A DNA stretch of 44,810 bases from Acidobacteriota bacterium (lineage in GTDB: Bacteria > Acidobacteriota > Blastocatellia > RBC074), in NCBI GenBank assembly GCA_016789605.1, contig JAEUQO010000464.1, forward strand, positions 1 through 44,810, read 5' to 3'. Position numbers and translations under genes: made by a program. The notes beneath the pieces were generated by a model. It was given only the letters and a program-made list of their open reading frames with translations. It did no database searches and was not told the origin of the DNA. Below, piece after piece: positions 17,523 through 25,573 of this stretch (positions are counted from its first letter, which is position 1; each line of letters starts with the position of its first letter).

Positions 17523-18239
17523 ATGCGTAAACCAACTATGTTTCGGAAGGCGCTCAGTGTTGCGCTGATGATGACAGTTGGCTGCTTCTATTCGTTGGTG
17601 ACTACTTCGGCGCTTGCGCAAACTGCTTCCAAAGCGGCTGGTGAGCTGGTAGTGACTGGCTCAGTCTCGCTGAACGGAACGTCAGCGATCTCTGGCGCGA
17701 CCGTTTTCAGCGAAAGCAAAATCAAAACGTCGCGGAACAGCACGGCCACCATCAATCTGGGCAAACTGGGTCGTGTGCAACTCGGCCCTGAGTCTGAAAT
17801 GACCTTGCGTTTCAGCGAAGGCCAACTCGGTGGCAATCTGGCGTCTGGCCGTGCAATCGTTAATGCCCCGGTGGGCGTGGCGGTGGCAGTGGCGACCACT
17901 GAAGGTGTGGCCACGGCAGATGGCCAAAAAGCATCGGCGTTGACGGTTGACGTCACCTGCGGTAACACGCGCGTGGCGGCTGCGCGCAGCGATGCAAAAG
18001 TCACGGCTGGCAGCAAAGTTGAATATGTTGCCGCTGGCAGCGAAGTTTCGGTCGGCGCGCAAAACGCTCCGCGTTGCGCGCGTCTTTCGACCGCTGGCAA
18101 GAGCGAAGGTCTGAGCGCGGGCGCGATCGCTGCGTTGATCATCGCGGGTGTCGGCGGCGCGGTGGCCGGTATCGTGGCGGCTTCCCAATCGGATAACGTC
18201 ACGCCTAGCTCCATCGTGGTGAGCGGTTTCCGTCCGTAA
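17523..18239 (+). CDS. FecR-like exported protein with C-terminal membrane segment
   Basis: From ATG 17523, backed by GGGAGGA at 17510-17516, the product is 238 residues. A signal peptide or N-terminal anchor (ALSVALMMTVGCFYSLVTTSALAQ) is followed by a beta-rich region like FecR domains (KIKTSRNSTATINLGKLGRV, QLGPESEMTLRF). A predicted membrane helix sits at about 198-220 (GAIAALIIAGVGGAVAGIVAA) near the end. FecR-like domains often accompany surface-polysaccharide and sigma-factor systems, but the role here is unknown. Two cysteines (CGNTRVA and APRCARL) could pair. It sits between the UDP-sugar genes and the export genes, followed by a strong hairpin, so it is probably its own transcription unit. 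An upstream TTG at 17502 is a poorer start. Confidence 0.72.
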   Translation: MRKPTMFRKALSVALMMTVGCFYSLVTTSALAQTASKAAGELVVTGSVSLNGTSAISGATVFSESKIKTSRNSTATINLGKLGRVQLGPESEMTLRFSEGQLGGNLASGRAIVNAPVGVAVAVATTEGVATADGQKASALTVDVTCGNTRVAAARSDAKVTAGSKVEYVAAGSEVSVGAQNAPRCARLSTAGKSEGLSAGAIAALIIAGVGGAVAGIVAASQSDNVTPSSIVVSGFRP

Positions 18240-18267
18240 GCGTGCTGCTCCAGTTGAAGTAATCGCG

Positions 18268-18309
18268 ATGCGCCGGGGTCGTTCGCCACTGCGAATGACC
18301 CCGGCGCAT
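18268..18309 (+). terminator. Strong hairpin terminator after the FecR-like gene
   Basis: Two 19-nt arms, 18268-18286 and 18291-18309, pair fully with one G-U and a 4-nt loop (CACT). The tail TTGTTCAGTTTGG is only moderately T-rich. The extreme stability still makes it a likely terminator, and a new promoter follows 66 bases downstream. Confidence 0.75.
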
Positions 18310-18374
18310 TGTTCAGTTTGGCCAACGTGTAATTTTGATTCTCCCCGCTTGATGCGGCGAGAAAGTAATAATCC

Positions 18375-18403
18375 TTGACACGCCCCTCGTACGTTCTTAT
18401 CGG
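18375..18403 (+). promoter_or_regulatory. Promoter for the polysaccharide export operon
   Basis: A perfect TTGACA (18375-18380) lies 17 bp from TATCGG (18398-18403), which keeps only the first three -10 bases. Because it follows a terminator and precedes the wza-like ATG by about 55 bases, I take this as the probable promoter of the long downstream operon. Confidence 0.55.
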
Positions 18404-18458
18404 CGCGCCGCTGCCCACCCTCACCGCGCGATTTCGCGTGCCCGCAGGTCTTACCGTT

Positions 18459-19418
18459 ATGATCCAGCGCAAGTTTTCATTCATTTGGTATTCGTTTTTT
18501 CTGAGCTGTTTATTCTTGACCAATACTGTTTGGGCACAAGGAACGGCACAGGTGTCGGGTTCAGGGGCTGCTAATGCAGCGGAAAAAAGTGCGAAGGGCA
18601 ATGATTATCGTATCGGGCCAGGGGATGTATTGCTGATCGAAGTGGCCGGAGAGCCTGATCTGAAACATAAGGTGAAGGTGTTGGAGCAAGGCACGATTCG
18701 TTTGCGCCATATTGACCGCGATTTGAAAGTTGCGGGGCTTAATGAGCACGAAGCCGCCGCCTTATTGCGTCAGGAATTTCTGGTCATTCTTAAAGAGCCG
18801 CAAGTCACCGTGTTTATCGAAGAGTATCGGGCGAAGATGGCTTCCATTGCCGGTGCGGTCAATAAACCATTGCAAATGGCGCTAACGCGCGAAATCCGCG
18901 TGTATGATTTGATCAGTCAGGCGGGGGGGCTCAGCGATAAAGCGGGCAGTGTGATCCAGTTGATTCACACACAGGAGCCGGAAGGTGTCGAGACAATTCA
19001 GGTTGCTGATTTGATCCGCAAGCCGGAACTTAACCGCGTGGTACGCGATGGCGATTTCGTGAATGTGCCCGAAGCCGGAATCATTTACGTTTCAGGCAAC
19101 GTGAATAAGCCGGGGGCCTTTCCTTTGAAGGAGTCGCTCAAGTTGTCACAGGCGGTGGCGATGGCGGGCGGAGCCGCTCCTGACTCGAAAAAGAAAGAAG
19201 TGGTTTTGCAACGAGCGGATGGGCCGGATCAATCTGCTTCTACCAAACAGATTGTAAATCTCTTCGAGATTGAAAAAGACCCTTCCAAAGATATCCTTTT
19301 GAAACCCTATGATGTGATTCTGGTTCCCGAATCAAACCGCGCCAAGCAAACTCGTTCACTGGTGCAAGCGTTTGCTGGCGGATTGGCCAGCGCTTTGGGT
19401 TGGGGCATTTTCCGATAG
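18459..19418 (+). CDS. Wza-like polysaccharide export protein (SLBB domains)
   Basis: From ATG 18459 the protein is 319 residues, with a signal peptide ending near TVWAQG. The Poly_export domain starts at about residue 49 (YRIGPGDVLLIEVAGEPDLK) and is followed by SLBB-type segments (VYDLISQAGGLSDKAG; GFVNVP-like DGDFVNVPEAGIIYVSGNVN; KPGAFPLKESLKLSQAVAMA). Such proteins form the outer-membrane or periplasmic channel that carries polysaccharide out. I see no clear lipobox cysteine, unlike E. coli Wza. A TTG 28 codons upstream is part of the predicted -35 element, so it is unlikely to be the start. The tyrosine-kinase partner follows after 41 bases. Confidence 0.88.
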   Translation: MIQRKFSFIWYSFFLSCLFLTNTVWAQGTAQVSGSGAANAAEKSAKGNDYRIGPGDVLLIEVAGEPDLKHKVKVLEQGTIRLRHIDRDLKVAGLNEHEAAALLRQEFLVILKEPQVTVFIEEYRAKMASIAGAVNKPLQMALTREIRVYDLISQAGGLSDKAGSVIQLIHTQEPEGVETIQVADLIRKPELNRVVRDGDFVNVPEAGIIYVSGNVNKPGAFPLKESLKLSQAVAMAGGAAPDSKKKEVVLQRADGPDQSASTKQIVNLFEIEKDPSKDILLKPYDVILVPESNRAKQTRSLVQAFAGGLASALGWGIFR

Positions 19419-19422
19419 AAAG

Positions 19423-19447
19423 GTCAGTCTTACTCGTAAGACCTGAC
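19423..19447 (+). other. Intercistronic hairpin between wza-like and wzc-like genes
   Basis: GTCA and GTCTTA (19423-19432) pair with TAAGAC and TGAC (19437-19447) around a CTCG loop with one bulged C. The hairpin ends 12 bases before the wzc-like ATG and may adjust the ratio of the two proteins. No T-run follows. Confidence 0.4.
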
Positions 19448-19459
19448 GAACTCACTGCA

Positions 19460-21712
19460 ATGAATAACTACGACGAGAATCAAACCGCTCTTTCCAATCT
19501 TTCCCAACAAGGGCGCGAACTGAAAAAAGGCGGCGGTTATCCTGCCTACAGCCGGTATCCAGCGGTTGAAGTAGAGAAGAATTCGCTGCGCGAATACTGG
19601 CGTGTTGTGCGAAAGCATAAATGGGTCGTGCTGGCGACGCTGATTGTCCTGACGACGATCGTGACCATCGGCACGATGTTGACCCGCCCTGTTTATCGCG
19701 CGCATTCCAAGCTCGAAATTGGTAAGGAAACCGAGCGCGTGTTGCAGGGGCAACGCATTTTGGAAACGGAAAGCGCCAACGTCTTCAACCCATTGTTTCT
19801 GCAAACGCAGGTGGACATCCTGCACAGCCGTGATCTGGCGCGCCGCGTGATCGAACGCTTGAATCTGGCTGATCAGGATGAGTTCAAAGGCAAAGGCCAG
19901 GCGCCCGCCGCGACCGGCAATGAGAATGAGCGCGACGTACAATTGGTGAATGCGTTCGAACGTCGTTATGACGTTGCAATTGGGCGGCAGAGCCGTGTGA
20001 TAACGCTTTCGTTTGACGCCTACAATCCGAAATTAGCGGCTGAGGTTGCCAACGCCGTGGCTGACGAATACATCACCTGGTCCATGGATACGCGGTTGCA
20101 AGGCGTCAGCACTGCCAAAGAGTATTTGCGCAAGCGCGTGCAAGAAGCCGAAGCCAATTTGCGCAAATCAGAAACCGAATATCAGCAATACCTTTCCACG
20201 CACAAGATCATTTCCCTGGACGACAACAAGGGCAACATCACGCTGGATCGTACTGTCGAACTCAACCGTCAATTGGTTGAGTTGCAGAATCAGCGGCGTG
20301 CCGCAGAGGCCGTCTTCAATCGTAGCAAAGAAGTCGGCCCGGATGATCTGCCCGAAGTCATCAATGATGCGACCGTGCAAAGTCTGACGCGGGAACTGGG
20401 ACGACAGAAACAGGAATTGGCCAATCTGTCGGCCAAGTATCAGCCGACTTATCCGGCGGTGAAACAGGTTCAGGAACAGATCAAACAGTTGGAAACACAA
20501 CTGGTTGAACAAAAAGCCAAGATCGTCAAAAACATCGAGACGCGCTATCAGGTCGCGCGCAAAGCCGAGGATGATTTGAAAAACGCCCTGAGCCAATCCA
20601 AGGGCGAAGCCATCTTGCAGAATCGCGAAGCTACCGATCTGAATTTGCTCAAACAAAAAGTTGAAGCCAATCGCAAATCGCTCGATGATTTGTCACAACG
20701 TTTGGGACAAGCCGAGATCGAAAGCGAATTCCGCCCGTCGAATATTCGCAAAATTCAGAAAGCCGAAATTCCCATTTCGCCGGTCAAGCCGAATAAAGTG
20801 TTGAATATCGGTTTGAGCCTGCTGATCGGTTTGGCGCTGGGCGTCGGCTTGGCGTTCTTCCTTGAATATCTGAACAACACGATCAACACGGCGGAAGACG
20901 TCGAACGCATTGTGCAATTGCCAGCGTTGGGCGGTATTCCTTCGCTGCAAAGTTTGGCCAAGAACAAAATGCTGGGGGCGGTCAATGGCAAGAAAAGCAC
21001 TGCACTGGCACAACTCAACAACGAATTGCTTTCGGATCACGAACCGATTTCGTCGTTTGCCGAATCGTATCGCGCATTGCGCACTTCGTTGTTGCTGTCT
21101 TCGGCTGAACACGCGCCGCGCACGATGTTGATCACCAGCAGCCATCCCGCTGAAGGCAAAACCACGATTGTGGCCAACACGGCCATTTCGCTGGCGCAAA
21201 CCGGCGCGCGCGTGTTGGTGCTGGATGCGGATATGCGCCGTCCGCGCTGTCACAAGATTTTGAGCCTGAAAAACGATGCCGGGCTTTCGACCTATTTGTC
21301 GCGCGACATCAAATTGGAGAACGTAATCCAGGAGCACGAGATTCCGAATTTGTATGTGATGCCGGCAGGCCCTGTCCCGCCCAATCCGTCAGAGCTGCTC
21401 AGTTCGGTCAAGCTGCGTTATCTGGTGGCCGAATTGCAGGAGCGATTTGATCACATCATCATTGATTCGCCGCCGGTGATTCACGTGACAGACGCGCTGA
21501 TTATTTCGCCGCATGTGGATGGCGTGGTGATCGTCGTCAAGAGCGGGCAGACGCCGCGCGAAGCCGTGTTGCGTTCCAAACAGGCGCTGGCGGACGTCAA
21601 CGCCAAATTATTTGGCATCGTACTCAATTGCGTGGACCTGGATAAAGAGGGCTACTACTACTACAACTACAAGTACTCCTACTATCACAGCTTCGAAGAA
21701 AGCAGTTCGTGA
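19460..21712 (+). CDS. Wzc-like polysaccharide chain-length regulator and tyrosine autokinase
   Basis: From ATG 19460 the protein is 750 residues. It has a Wzz domain with TM1 at about 55-75 (VVLATLIVLTTIVTIGTML), a large coiled-coil periplasmic part, the Pro-rich PISPVKPNK region and TM2 at about 448-470. A fused cytoplasmic BY-kinase follows: Walker A SSHPAEGKTT (about 560-570), A-prime LDADMRRPR (about 588-596) and Walker B IIIDSPP (about 665-671). It ends with a tyrosine cluster (YYYYNYKYSYYHSF, about 730-743), the usual autophosphorylation site. The protein sets chain length and cycles phosphorylation during export. No matching tyrosine phosphatase (Wzb) gene is in the window. The TTG at 19400 overlaps the previous gene and is unlikely. 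Confidence 0.93.
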   Translation: MNNYDENQTALSNLSQQGRELKKGGGYPAYSRYPAVEVEKNSLREYWRVVRKHKWVVLATLIVLTTIVTIGTMLTRPVYRAHSKLEIGKETERVLQGQRILETESANVFNPLFLQTQVDILHSRDLARRVIERLNLADQDEFKGKGQAPAATGNENERDVQLVNAFERRYDVAIGRQSRVITLSFDAYNPKLAAEVANAVADEYITWSMDTRLQGVSTAKEYLRKRVQEAEANLRKSETEYQQYLSTHKIISLDDNKGNITLDRTVELNRQLVELQNQRRAAEAVFNRSKEVGPDDLPEVINDATVQSLTRELGRQKQELANLSAKYQPTYPAVKQVQEQIKQLETQLVEQKAKIVKNIETRYQVARKAEDDLKNALSQSKGEAILQNREATDLNLLKQKVEANRKSLDDLSQRLGQAEIESEFRPSNIRKIQKAEIPISPVKPNKVLNIGLSLLIGLALGVGLAFFLEYLNNTINTAEDVERIVQLPALGGIPSLQSLAKNKMLGAVNGKKSTALAQLNNELLSDHEPISSFAESYRALRTSLLLSSAEHAPRTMLITSSHPAEGKTTIVANTAISLAQTGARVLVLDADMRRPRCHKILSLKNDAGLSTYLSRDIKLENVIQEHEIPNLYVMPAGPVPPNPSELLSSVKLRYLVAELQERFDHIIIDSPPVIHVTDALIISPHVDGVVIVVKSGQTPREAVLRSKQALADVNAKLFGIVLNCVDLDKEGYYYYNYKYSYYHSFEESSS

Positions 21713-21724
21713 AACGCGAAGCGC

Positions 21725-21788
21725 AAAGGGCAAAATGCAAAAGCGACGGGCGGTGCAAGCCGCGGTAACTTTTGCTTTTTGCCTTTTG
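21725..21788 (+). repeat. A/T-rich inverted repeat of GGCAAAA and TTTTGCC units
   Basis: A left arm at 21725-21743 (AAAGGGCAAAATGCAAAAG) pairs with a right arm starting at 21769 (CTTTTGCTTTTTGCC) with one mismatch and a wobble. The right arm continues with a further TTTTGTCTTTTGCC stretch. It lies between the wzc-like stop and the TPR gene start. It may be an interspersed repeat, or may act as a terminator or attenuator, since the right arm is T-rich. Confidence 0.5.
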
Positions 21789-21806
21789 TCTTTTGCCTGC
21801 TGAGTT

Positions 21807-23126
21807 ATGTTCAAACGCCTTCCGCTGCTCATCGCCGTTTGCGCTCTTGCGGGATGGGCAGGCAGCTTCATCGTCAAAACCTTTCTCGCCAACTCGCTCA
21901 TTACCTACGGACAGGGAGAGGAAAGCCGTACGGCCGCAGTCGGGTACGCGCCAAACAATGCCGACGTGTTGGCGGCGCGTGCGCGTTATTTGCTATACCG
22001 CGCCGACCCGCCGCAACCTGAACAAGCTATTCGTGATTTGCAAGCTGCCGTGGCGGCGTCTCCGTACGATTACCGCTATCAGTTGGAGCTTGGCAAAGCG
22101 TATCAAGGCGACGGCCAGATGGAACGCGCGGGCGAGGCTTTGCAGCAAGCCGTGACGCTGGCGCCGCGCTATTTTGAAACGCGCTGGGCCTTGGCCAACC
22201 ATCAGTTGCGCACCGGACAGACAGACGCGGCGCTCAACGAATTTCGCGAAGCGCTGCAATTGTCAGGTTCGCTGTATGACGGTAATCCGCGACCGAATTA
22301 CAACGCGGCGATGAATTCCTTTACCGCCGTGACCGGCGCGCTGGGGTTAAACCTGGAGGCCTTGCGCCGCATCACGCCGCCTGACGCAGTTTCGCAAACC
22401 TACCTGGCGGAATTTCTGGCCACCCACGACGCGTTGGAAGCTGCCTTGCCGATCTGGCGCTCTCTGCCCGCGAATGAACCGTCATCGTATTACCAATTGC
22501 TGTTTCAGCTTCTGCGCGAATTGCAGGCGAAACAGCGCTATGACGATGCGCACGAAGTCTGGAACAAACTGGCAGCGGTGGCCGGAGTTGCCACAAACAG
22601 CGCCGACAATCTGATGAGCGATCCCGGATTCGAGCGCGCGCCGCTGAGCGAGGCTTATCCGGTGCTGGCAGATTCGTTGCTGGGCTTTGATTGGATTTTG
22701 CGGCGGCATCCTGAAGTTCGTGTGCGGCGCATCAGCGGCGAAGCGCATCAGGGAAATTACGCGCTACAGCTTTCGTTCAATGCTTCGATGAATAGCGAAT
22801 TTCAGGACGTTTCGCAGCTTGTGGCGGTTGAACCGGGACGGGCTTACAAGCTGAGCTATTTCGTCAAAACGCAGAATGCTTCGCCGTTGCCGAACGAAGC
22901 CGCGTTTGTCGAAATCACAGATGCCGCAGAGCAAACGCGCTTTGCGCTGCGTTCCGTGGTGCCGGGCGGCACGAACAACTGGCAACCGCAATCGCTGACG
23001 TTTACGACTTTGCCTGACACGCGGGCATTGCGCATCGTCATTCGCAATCCGCAAATTCGCACAGTGGATTTGGCGCGTGTCGCCGAAATCTGGTTCGATG
23101 ATTTCGCTTTGGAGAAACAAAACTGA
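21807..23126 (+). CDS. TPR-repeat protein with C-terminal jelly-roll-like domain
   Basis: The protein has 439 residues. An N-terminal membrane anchor (PLLIAVCALAGWAGSFIV, about 5-25) is followed by TPR-like repeats (AIRDLQAAVAASPYDYRYQL, AGEALQQAVTLAPRYFETRW, ALNEFREALQLS). From about residue 270 a beta-rich domain (LMSDPGFERAPLSE, NYALQLSFNASMNSEFQDVS, YKLSYFVKTQ) looks like a carbohydrate-binding module of the CBM4/9 or galactose-binding-like type. That would put it in the periplasm, touching the growing glycan. The ligand is not shown. Its stop overlaps the next gene's ATG by one base, so translation is coupled. Confidence 0.72.
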   Translation: MFKRLPLLIAVCALAGWAGSFIVKTFLANSLITYGQGEESRTAAVGYAPNNADVLAARARYLLYRADPPQPEQAIRDLQAAVAASPYDYRYQLELGKAYQGDGQMERAGEALQQAVTLAPRYFETRWALANHQLRTGQTDAALNEFREALQLSGSLYDGNPRPNYNAAMNSFTAVTGALGLNLEALRRITPPDAVSQTYLAEFLATHDALEAALPIWRSLPANEPSSYYQLLFQLLRELQAKQRYDDAHEVWNKLAAVAGVATNSADNLMSDPGFERAPLSEAYPVLADSLLGFDWILRRHPEVRVRRISGEAHQGNYALQLSFNASMNSEFQDVSQLVAVEPGRAYKLSYFVKTQNASPLPNEAAFVEITDAAEQTRFALRSVVPGGTNNWQPQSLTFTTLPDTRALRIVIRNPQIRTVDLARVAEIWFDDFALEKQN

Positions 23127-24442
23127 TGCGCGGGCTGGGCGGAAAAATCGAAAGCTTCATCTTTGCGAATTTGCTTGTCACGACGCTGTTGTCCGTGCTG
23201 GCGTATGGCACGGTTGAGCCTTGGTCGTTGGCGCTCTTTGAATTGAACGCGCTGTTGCTGGGCGTGTTAATGGCAACGCAATTCGTGGTGGATGCTGACG
23301 CGAGCTGGCGCGGTTTGCGGCTGGCCCTGCCGCTTTTCGGGCTGACGTTGTGGGGCGCGATACAGACGATGTCGTTTTTGCCGGGACATTCGCTTGATGT
23401 GCAAGCCACGCGCGAAACCGTCGTTAAAGTGTTGGCGCTGGCGATTTACTTTGTTGCCGCTTTGCACACGTTGCGCGCGACCAATCGGCGGCGCATCGTT
23501 TTGTTGACGCTGACGGTTTTCGGGTTTGCGGTGTCGTTGTTTGCGATCATCCAGCGGCTGACTTACAACGGCAAAATGTACTGGATTCGGCCCGTCTCGG
23601 ATTACATCGCGCCGTATGGCCCATATGGCAACTACAACCATTTCGCCGGATTTGCCGAACTGATTTTGCCATTGCCGCTGGCCTATGTGTTGTTTGCCCG
23701 CGTGAAATTTGAACAGCGGTTGCTGTGGTTGTTTAGCGCCGTGATTATGGCTGTCGCGGTCGTCTTTTCGTTGTCGCGCGGCGGACTGTTGGCCGTGGGC
23801 AGCGAAACGCTTGCGTTGCTGTTGGTGGCCTTTTTCAATCGCGACCGCTGGCGTAGCGACGCGGCTGGGTCTGCTGCTGGCAACCGTATCTTGTTGGTCG
23901 GCGGATTAGCGGTCGTGTTATTGCTGGCGTTGTGGATCGGTTATGAGCCGTTGGCGCGGCGGTTCACCACTGTCGCCCAAGGCGCAGGCGAACATTCCGT
24001 CGTGACACGCGCTGAATACTGGCAAGCTTCCTGGCGCATGTTTCTGGATCACCCGCTGACAGGTGTCGGGCTGGGGGCATTTCCTGCCGTTTATCCGACT
24101 TACGGGCGCTCATCGGCGCGGCTTGAACGCCTGGAACAAACGCACAACGATTACTTGCAGCTGCTGACTGATGCGGGCTTGGTTGGCGTCTTGCTTGGGC
24201 TTTGGTTTTTGGTGGCGTTGAGCCTGGCGCTCAAACGTTTGTGGCGTCGTCTGGCGCGCTCGCACAGCCAGAGCCGCGTGTTGATTGTCGGCGGCAGCGT
24301 TGCGCTGCTCGGCATTGCGCTGCATAGCTTTCTCGATTTCAATTTGCAGATCGCAGCAAACGCGCTGTTATGTTTGGTGGTGGTGGCTTTGCTCGTCGCG
24401 CACGATGCGCCGCAAAGTCAAGACACTGCCGAAGAATTTTGA
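23126..24442 (+). CDS. O-antigen ligase/polymerase-like membrane protein (Wzy_C)
   Basis: This 438-residue polytopic membrane protein has many hydrophobic segments. It has a Wzy_C-type core: PYGNYNHFAGFAELILPL in a loop, FSLSRGGLLA, then the large loop GVGLGAFPAVYPTYGRS and QTHNDYLQLLTDAGLVGVLL. These features occur in WaaL-type ligases and Wzy polymerases, which share a fold and are hard to separate by sequence. It starts on the ATG overlapping the TPR gene's TGA. A second protein of this type lies at 29573-31033, so one may polymerise repeats and the other transfer them to an acceptor. Confidence 0.82.
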   Translation: MRGLGGKIESFIFANLLVTTLLSVLAYGTVEPWSLALFELNALLLGVLMATQFVVDADASWRGLRLALPLFGLTLWGAIQTMSFLPGHSLDVQATRETVVKVLALAIYFVAALHTLRATNRRRIVLLTLTVFGFAVSLFAIIQRLTYNGKMYWIRPVSDYIAPYGPYGNYNHFAGFAELILPLPLAYVLFARVKFEQRLLWLFSAVIMAVAVVFSLSRGGLLAVGSETLALLLVAFFNRDRWRSDAAGSAAGNRILLVGGLAVVLLLALWIGYEPLARRFTTVAQGAGEHSVVTRAEYWQASWRMFLDHPLTGVGLGAFPAVYPTYGRSSARLERLEQTHNDYLQLLTDAGLVGVLLGLWFLVALSLALKRLWRRLARSHSQSRVLIVGGSVALLGIALHSFLDFNLQIAANALLCLVVVALLVAHDAPQSQDTAEEF

Positions 24443-24460
24443 TAACCAAGAGTTTTTCTC

Positions 24461-25573
24461 ATGAAAGTTCCTTTGCTTGATTTGGTTGCGCAACACCAAA
24501 CCATCCGTGACGAAATGATGGCGGCAGTGACGCGCGTATTTGACACACAACAATTCGTGATGGGCGCAGGCGTCGAAGAATTCGAACGCGAAATCGCCGC
24601 CTATTGTCAGGTTAAACATGCCATTGGCTGTGCGTCAGGGTCTGACGCGTTGTTGCTGGCGTTGCTGGTGCTCGGCGTTGGCGAAGGCGATGAAGTCATC
24701 ACGACGGCCTACACCTTTTTTGCCACGACCAGCGCAATTACGCGCCTGGGCGCTCGGCCAGTGTATGTTGATATCGCCTACGACGATTTCAACCTGAACG
24801 TGGAACGCCTTGCACAGGCCATCACGCCGAAAACCAAAGCGATTTTGCCGGTGCACTTGTATGGGCAGTGCGCGCGCATGGATGTGATTTTAGAGGCTGC
24901 GCGGCGGCACAATCTGCCCGTCGTCGAAGACGCCGCCCAGGCAATCGGCGCTGACTTTCAAGGCCAGCGCGCGGGCACAATGGGCGTGATCGGTTGTTTC
25001 AGTTTCTTCCCGTCGAAAAATCTCGGTGCGGCTGGCGATGGCGGTTTGCTCACCACCAACGATGATGCGCTGGCGGCGCAATTGCGCATGCTGCGCGTAC
25101 ACGGCATGGAGCCGAAGTATTACCATCAGGTGGTCGGCATCAACAGCCGACTGGATGCGCTGCAAGCGGCGGTTTTGCGTGTGAAATTGCAGCATCTGGA
25201 AGACTGGACGATTGCGCGACAACGCAACGCCGAACGATATGGCCAGTTGTTTTCCGCCGCCGGTTTGGCAGAAGTCGTGACGCCGAAAGTTCACGCGGAT
25301 TGCCGCCACATCTTTCATCAATACACGATCCGCGCGCAGCGCCGCGACGAACTGAAAGCCTTTCTGCAAAAAGCCGACATCGGCACGGAAGTTTACTATC
25401 CGGTGCCGCTGCATTTGCAGGAGTGTTTTGCTTTTCTCGGACATCGGTCTGGCGATTTTCCGGAAACCGAACGCGCTGCGCAAGAATGTTTGTCATTGCC
25501 GATTTACCCCGAACTGACGGCGGAGCAGCAACAATACGTCGTCAGCAAAATCGTAGAGTTTTACCAAAGCTGA
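24461..25573 (+). CDS. DegT/DnrJ/EryC1/StrS-family PLP aminotransferase
   Basis: The 370-residue enzyme carries the family hallmarks: VPLLDLVAQHQTIRDE at the start, GCASGSDALLLAL, PVHLYGQCARMDVI, VVEDAAQAIGADFQG and the PLP lysine K186 in SFFPSKNLGAAGDGG. Such enzymes aminate keto-sugar nucleotides, often at C3 or C4, for surface glycans. The exact sugar cannot be assigned. Its stop codon TGA shares a base with the ATG of the flippase gene. A second DegT-family gene lies at the end of the cluster (33280-34407), so at least one amino sugar is likely in the repeat unit. Confidence 0.9.
   Translation: MKVPLLDLVAQHQTIRDEMMAAVTRVFDTQQFVMGAGVEEFEREIAAYCQVKHAIGCASGSDALLLALLVLGVGEGDEVITTAYTFFATTSAITRLGARPVYVDIAYDDFNLNVERLAQAITPKTKAILPVHLYGQCARMDVILEAARRHNLPVVEDAAQAIGADFQGQRAGTMGVIGCFSFFPSKNLGAAGDGGLLTTNDDALAAQLRMLRVHGMEPKYYHQVVGINSRLDALQAAVLRVKLQHLEDWTIARQRNAERYGQLFSAAGLAEVVTPKVHADCRHIFHQYTIRAQRRDELKAFLQKADIGTEVYYPVPLHLQECFAFLGHRSGDFPETERAAQECLSLPIYPELTAEQQQYVVSKIVEFYQS

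Noticed and set aside
25300..25572. N-terminal extension of the flippase to 25300
   Set aside because: It overlaps the aminotransferase gene in another frame, and the membrane protein begins normally after ATG 25573.
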